Shown: in pieces, positions 60,728 through 64,000 of the stretch
Layout: each line of letters opens with the position of its first letter
How positions within the stretch are numbered: position 1 is the first letter of the stretch
Assembly (NCBI RefSeq): GCF_024199905.1
Contig: NZ_JANAFB010000001.1
Span: forward strand, 1 to 64,000
DNA length: 64,000 nt
Reading direction: 5' to 3'
Source of the DNA: Rothia santali
GTDB taxonomy: Bacteria > Actinomycetota > Actinomycetes > Actinomycetales > Micrococcaceae
Program-made: the position numbers and the translations under genes
Notes under the pieces: model-generated
What the model was told of the DNA's origin: nothing
Databases searched by the model: none
What the model saw: only the letters and a program-made list of their open reading frames with translations

Positions 60728-62845
60728 TCAGCCGCGGGCGGAGGCGATCGAGTCGCGCGCCGCCTGGGCCACGGCGTCGGCGGTGATGCCGAACTCCGAG
60801 TACAGGGTCTTGTAGTCCGCCGAGGCGCCGAAGTGCTCGAGCGAGACCGCGCGGCCGTGGTCGCCCAGCAGGTCGTTCCAGGACATCGCGACGCCGGCCT
60901 CGACCGTGACGCGGGCCTTCCGGGCGGCCGGGATGACCGACTCGCGGTACTCCTCGGACTGCTGCGCGAACCACTCGCGGCACGGCATCGACACGACGCG
61001 CGCCGCGACGCCCTCGCCGCGCAGCGCCTCGCGGGCCTCGAGCGCGAGGTCCACCTCGGAGCCGGTGGCGATCAGGACGACGTCGGGCTCGCCCTCGGTC
61101 CCGGCGAGCACGTAGCCGCCGCGCGCGGCGCCCTCCGCCGAGGCGAGCTTCTCGCCCTCGGCCTCCGGGTGCAGGTCCTCGCGGGCCAGGGTGGCCACGG
61201 CCTGACGGGTCAGCGCGATCCCGGCGGGGTTGTCCCGGTTCTCCAGGATGGTGCGCCAGACGACGGCCGTCTCGTTCGCGTCGCCGGGGCGCACGACGTC
61301 GAGGTTCGGGATGGCGCGTAGCGAGGAGAGCTGCTCGACCGGCTGGTGGGTCGGGCCGTCCTCGCCGAGGCCGATCGAGTCGTGCGTCCACACGTAGATC
61401 GAGGGGACGCCCATCAGCGCCGAGAGGCGGACCGCCGGGCGTTGGTAGTCGCTGAAGATCAGGAACGTGCCGCTGTAGGCCCGGGTGGGGGAGGAGAGCA
61501 CGATGCCGTTGACGATCGCGGCCGCCGCGTGCTCGCGGATGCCGAAGTGCAGGACGCGGCCGTAGGGGTTCGCGTGGAACTTCCCGGTGCTGCGGTCGGT
61601 CGGGTTGAACGAGTCCGCGGCGTCGATCGTGGTGTTGTTCGAGCCGGCGAGGTCGGCGGAGCCGCCCCACAGCTCGGGGAAGGTCTCGGCGATGGCGTTG
61701 ATGACCTCGCCGCTGGCCGCGCGGGTCGCGAGCGGCTTGCCGGCCTCGAAGACCGGGAAGACGTCCCGGTAGTCCTCGGGCAGGCGGCCGGAGGAGAGGC
61801 GGTCGAACAGCGCGGCGGCGTCGGGGTTCTCCTGCTGCCACGCGCTGAAGGAGCGCTCCCACTCCTCGCGCTCGGCCCGGCTGCGCTCCACGACCGCGCG
61901 GGAGTGCTCGACGACCTCGTCCGCGACGTCGAAGGACTTCTCCGGGTCGAAGCCCAGGTGCTCCTTGACGGCCTTGACCTCGTCCTCGCCGAGCTTGGAG
62001 CCGTGCACGCCGCCGGTGTTCTGCTTGTTCGGCGCGGGCCAGCCGATGATGGTCCGCAGGGCGATCAGGGTCGGCTTGCCGGTCTCCTTCTTGCCCGCGA
62101 CGATCTGCTCGTAGAGCGCCTCGACGTCCTCGGTGTACTCGCCGTGGTGCTCGGTCCAGTCCACGCGGCGGACGTCCCAGCCGTAGGCCTCGTAGCGCTT
62201 CAGGACGTCCTCGGTGAACGCGACGTCGGTGTCGTCCTCGATGGAGATGTGGTTCTGGTCGTAGACCACCACGAGGTTGCCGAGCTCCTGGTGGCCGGCC
62301 AGCGAGGAGGCCTCGCTGGTGACGCCCTCCTGGAGGTCCCCGTCCGAGGCGATCGTGTAGATCGTGTGGTCGAAGGGGCTCTCGCCCTCGGGGGCCTCGG
62401 GGTCGAAGAGGCCGCGCATGCGGCGCTGGGCGTAGGCGAAGCCGACGGCCGAGGCCAGGCCCTGGCCCAGCGGGCCCGTGGTGATCTCGACGCCCTTGGT
62501 GTGCTTGTACTCGGGGTGCCCCGGGGTCAGCGAGCCCCACGTGCGCAGCGACTCGATGTCCTCGAGCTCCAGGCCGTAGCCCGAGAGGTACAGCTGGAGG
62601 TAGAGCGTGAGCGAGGTGTGACCGGGGGAGAGGACGAAGCGGTCACGGCCGGACCAGCGGTCGTCCGTGGGGTCGTGGCGCATCACCTTCTGGAACAGTA
62701 GGTAGGCCAGCGGAGCGAGGCTCATGGCGGTCCCGGGGTGCCCGTTGCCCACCTTCTCCACGGCGTCGGCGGCGAGGACCCGGATGGTGTCCACCGCCCG
62801 CTTGTCCTGTTCGGTCCATTCGAGCTTCTGATTCAGGTCCGGCAC
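60728..62845 (-). CDS. tkt: Transketolase
   Basis: A 705-residue thiamine-diphosphate enzyme of the non-oxidative pentose-phosphate pathway. GNGHPGTAMSLAPLAYLLF starts the TPP domain, SDGDLQEGVTSEASSLAGH is the TPP-binding motif (GDG-N type), FGIREHAAAAIVNG carries the catalytic Glu, and DSIGLGEDGPTHQPVEQ follows. GTG 62845 is preferred, with AAGGGGAA upstream. It is the first gene of the minus-strand tkt-tal-zwf-opcA-pgl cluster. Confidence 0.95.
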   Translation of the reverse strand: MPDLNQKLEWTEQDKRAVDTIRVLAADAVEKVGNGHPGTAMSLAPLAYLLFQKVMRHDPTDDRWSGRDRFVLSPGHTSLTLYLQLYLSGYGLELEDIESLRTWGSLTPGHPEYKHTKGVEITTGPLGQGLASAVGFAYAQRRMRGLFDPEAPEGESPFDHTIYTIASDGDLQEGVTSEASSLAGHQELGNLVVVYDQNHISIEDDTDVAFTEDVLKRYEAYGWDVRRVDWTEHHGEYTEDVEALYEQIVAGKKETGKPTLIALRTIIGWPAPNKQNTGGVHGSKLGEDEVKAVKEHLGFDPEKSFDVADEVVEHSRAVVERSRAEREEWERSFSAWQQENPDAAALFDRLSSGRLPEDYRDVFPVFEAGKPLATRAASGEVINAIAETFPELWGGSADLAGSNNTTIDAADSFNPTDRSTGKFHANPYGRVLHFGIREHAAAAIVNGIVLSSPTRAYSGTFLIFSDYQRPAVRLSALMGVPSIYVWTHDSIGLGEDGPTHQPVEQLSSLRAIPNLDVVRPGDANETAVVWRTILENRDNPAGIALTRQAVATLAREDLHPEAEGEKLASAEGAARGGYVLAGTEGEPDVVLIATGSEVDLALEAREALRGEGVAARVVSMPCREWFAQQSEEYRESVIPAARKARVTVEAGVAMSWNDLLGDHGRAVSLEHFGASADYKTLYSEFGITADAVAQAARDSIASARG

Positions 62846-63168
62846 GAAATTCGTTCCCCTTCCATGGGACGGCGCTAGGTGTGGATCCCGGCGGCTCGCG
62901 CCGGGCGAGGCGGGGAGGCGCGCGCACTGCTGCTCCGTCGCCCCGCATGTCCTATGTCTCACCATAAGGCACGGCCGCGCGCGGAGACAGGCGACTGAGC
63001 TGTCAGCTAAAGCGCGTCGCGGGCGCCGCCGGGCGGAATCCATGGCACATCTCACCGCGAGAGGAGGGACACGCCGGGCCAACCCATATATGCTGGTAGT
63101 TGGTCCATCAACGCGGCGCGAGACCGCGTTCCGGTGGGCGCACCATCAATCGTCGGAGGAACCCCTCA
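62846..63168. other. Divergent tkt/ctaB regulatory region
   Basis: This 323-bp gap separates two divergent genes and must hold both promoters. AT-richer patches lie at 62950-62968 and 63084-63093 (CCCATATATG); the second could supply a -10 element for ctaB. I could not assign -35 elements with acceptable spacing, and I see no gene. Confidence 0.4.
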
Positions 63169-64000
63169 GTGAAGCATCACGGCACCGAGAACGGATCGCT
63201 GGTCGAGTCGCACGCTGGCGACTCTGATCCCGGGGTCGCGCCGGTGCCGTCCCGGGCGCGGCGGGCCGACGCCGGCCGCGTGGGGCTGCGCCGCAAGGCG
63301 CGCGCCTACTTCCTGCTGACCAAGCCGCAGGTCATCGAGCTGCTGCTGGTGACCACGGCGCCCACTATGATCTTCGCGGCCAAGGGCTGGCCCAGCCCGC
63401 TGCTGATCCTGGCCACCATGCTCGGCGGCGCCCTGGCGGCCGGCGGGGCCGGGGCCTTCAACTGCTACATCGACCGCGAGGCCGACCGCCTGATGCGCCG
63501 CACCGAGCGGCGCCCCCTGGTCACCGGCGAGGTCACGGACCGGCAGGCGCTGGTCTTCGCGTGGCTGCTCTCGATCGTCTCGGTGGTCTTCCTCACGCTG
63601 GCGGTCAACCCCCTGGCCGGCGGGCTCGCCCTGCTGGCGATCCTGCTCTACGTGGTCTTCTACTCGATCATCCTCAAGCGCCGCACCGCGCAGAACATCG
63701 TGTGGGGCGGCATCGCCGGCTGCATGCCGGTGTTCATCGGCTGGGCCGCGGTGGAGAACACCCTGAGCTGGTCCGCCGTCGTGCTGTTCCTGGTGGTCTT
63801 CCTGTGGACGCCGCCGCACTACTGGCCGCTGTCCATGAAGTACGCGGAGGACTACCAGCGGGCCGGGATCCCCATGCTCGGCGCGATCGCCTCGGCCAAG
63901 GCCGTGTCCGTCCAGGTGGTCCTCTACGCCTGGGCCACCGTGATCTGCTCGCTGCTGCTCATCCCCGTGGGCGGCGCCGGCTGGGTCTACGGCCTCACCG
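63169..64000 (+). CDS. ctaB: Heme O synthase (protoheme IX farnesyltransferase), truncated by the window end
   Basis: The first 277 codons of a polytopic UbiA-family prenyltransferase that adds a farnesyl group to heme B for cytochrome oxidase. A polar leader of about 45 residues precedes the first helix ([20 protein letters not shown]). The first prenyl-diphosphate motif is [15 protein letters not shown] (N-x3-D-x3-D), and [17 protein letters not shown] is the second conserved loop. GTG 63169 follows GGAGGA by eight bases. The 3' end lies beyond the window. Position beside tkt is usual in actinobacteria. Confidence 0.95.
   Translation, partial: MKHHGTENGSLVESHAGDSDPGVAPVPSRARRADAGRVGLRRKARAYFLLTKPQVIELLLVTTAPTMIFAAKGWPSPLLILATMLGGALAAGGAGAFNCYIDREADRLMRRTERRPLVTGEVTDRQALVFAWLLSIVSVVFLTLAVNPLAGGLALLAILLYVVFYSIILKRRTAQNIVWGGIAGCMPVFIGWAAVENTLSWSAVVLFLVVFLWTPPHYWPLSMKYAEDYQRAGIPMLGAIASAKAVSVQVVLYAWATVICSLLLIPVGGAGWVYGLT

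Overview
The window is very GC-rich, densely packed chromosomal DNA from an actinobacterium. The best guess is a Micrococcaceae relative (Kocuria, Micrococcus or Arthrobacter type). The grounds are the class Ib nrdHIEF operon, the gene order uvrA-plsC-uvrC-rapZ-yvcK-whiA-gap-pgk-tpiA-secG, the opcA-containing pentose-phosphate cluster beside ctaB, many GTG starts, and several promoters that sit 6-7 nt before an ATG with no ribosome binding site (likely leaderless mRNAs). No tRNA, rRNA, CRISPR array or intact transposon was found. Family names come from reading translations by eye; no database search was possible.

Layout. 1-1.6 kb: 5' part of a family 3 glycosidase gene, cut by what looks like a sequencing-library adapter remnant at the contig edge, and a divergent VTT/DedA-type membrane protein. 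1.6-7.5 kb: a copper-resistance block on the minus strand (copZ, a 59-residue His-tailed membrane protein, copA, a YdhK-type lipoprotein, copB) behind a perfect CsoR-type operator. 7.8-11.7 kb: DcuC-like carrier with nucleoside hydrolase, then a convergent sugar porter. 11.8-15.9 kb: a double-Lrp regulator divergent from an MFS exporter and an M20 amidohydrolase, which an apparent frameshift merges into one frame. 16-20.3 kb: glutamine amidotransferase, DASS anion transporter, an unrecognised membrane-anchored protein and an APP1-type phosphatase. 20.5-24.6 kb: nrdHIEF with candidate NrdR boxes.

24.7-28.9 kb is visibly AT-richer and reads as an acquired island: a DRE-TIM (isopropylmalate/homocitrate synthase-like) enzyme with an altered metal-site motif, a ketopantoate-reductase-like enzyme, a CGNR zinc-finger protein and an AEC-type transporter. 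It is followed by a DHA2 drug exporter controlled by a divergent TetR protein resembling gamma-butyrolactone receptors, and by a methyltransferase-GNAT fusion. This stretch is the strongest candidate for an undescribed system: a small-molecule biosynthesis, export and sensing cassette.

33-42.4 kb holds assorted metabolism: AHA1-type protein, SulP transporter, lipoate ligase-like protein, SRAP protein, GNAT, proline iminopeptidase, DUF3516 helicase and an MBL hydrolase. 42.4-55.9 kb is the DNA-repair, cell-envelope and lower-glycolysis core (uvrA to secG). 55.9-62.8 kb is the oxidative and non-oxidative pentose-phosphate cluster on the minus strand (tkt-tal-zwf-opcA-pgl, with no pgi). Heme O synthase (ctaB) runs off the right edge.
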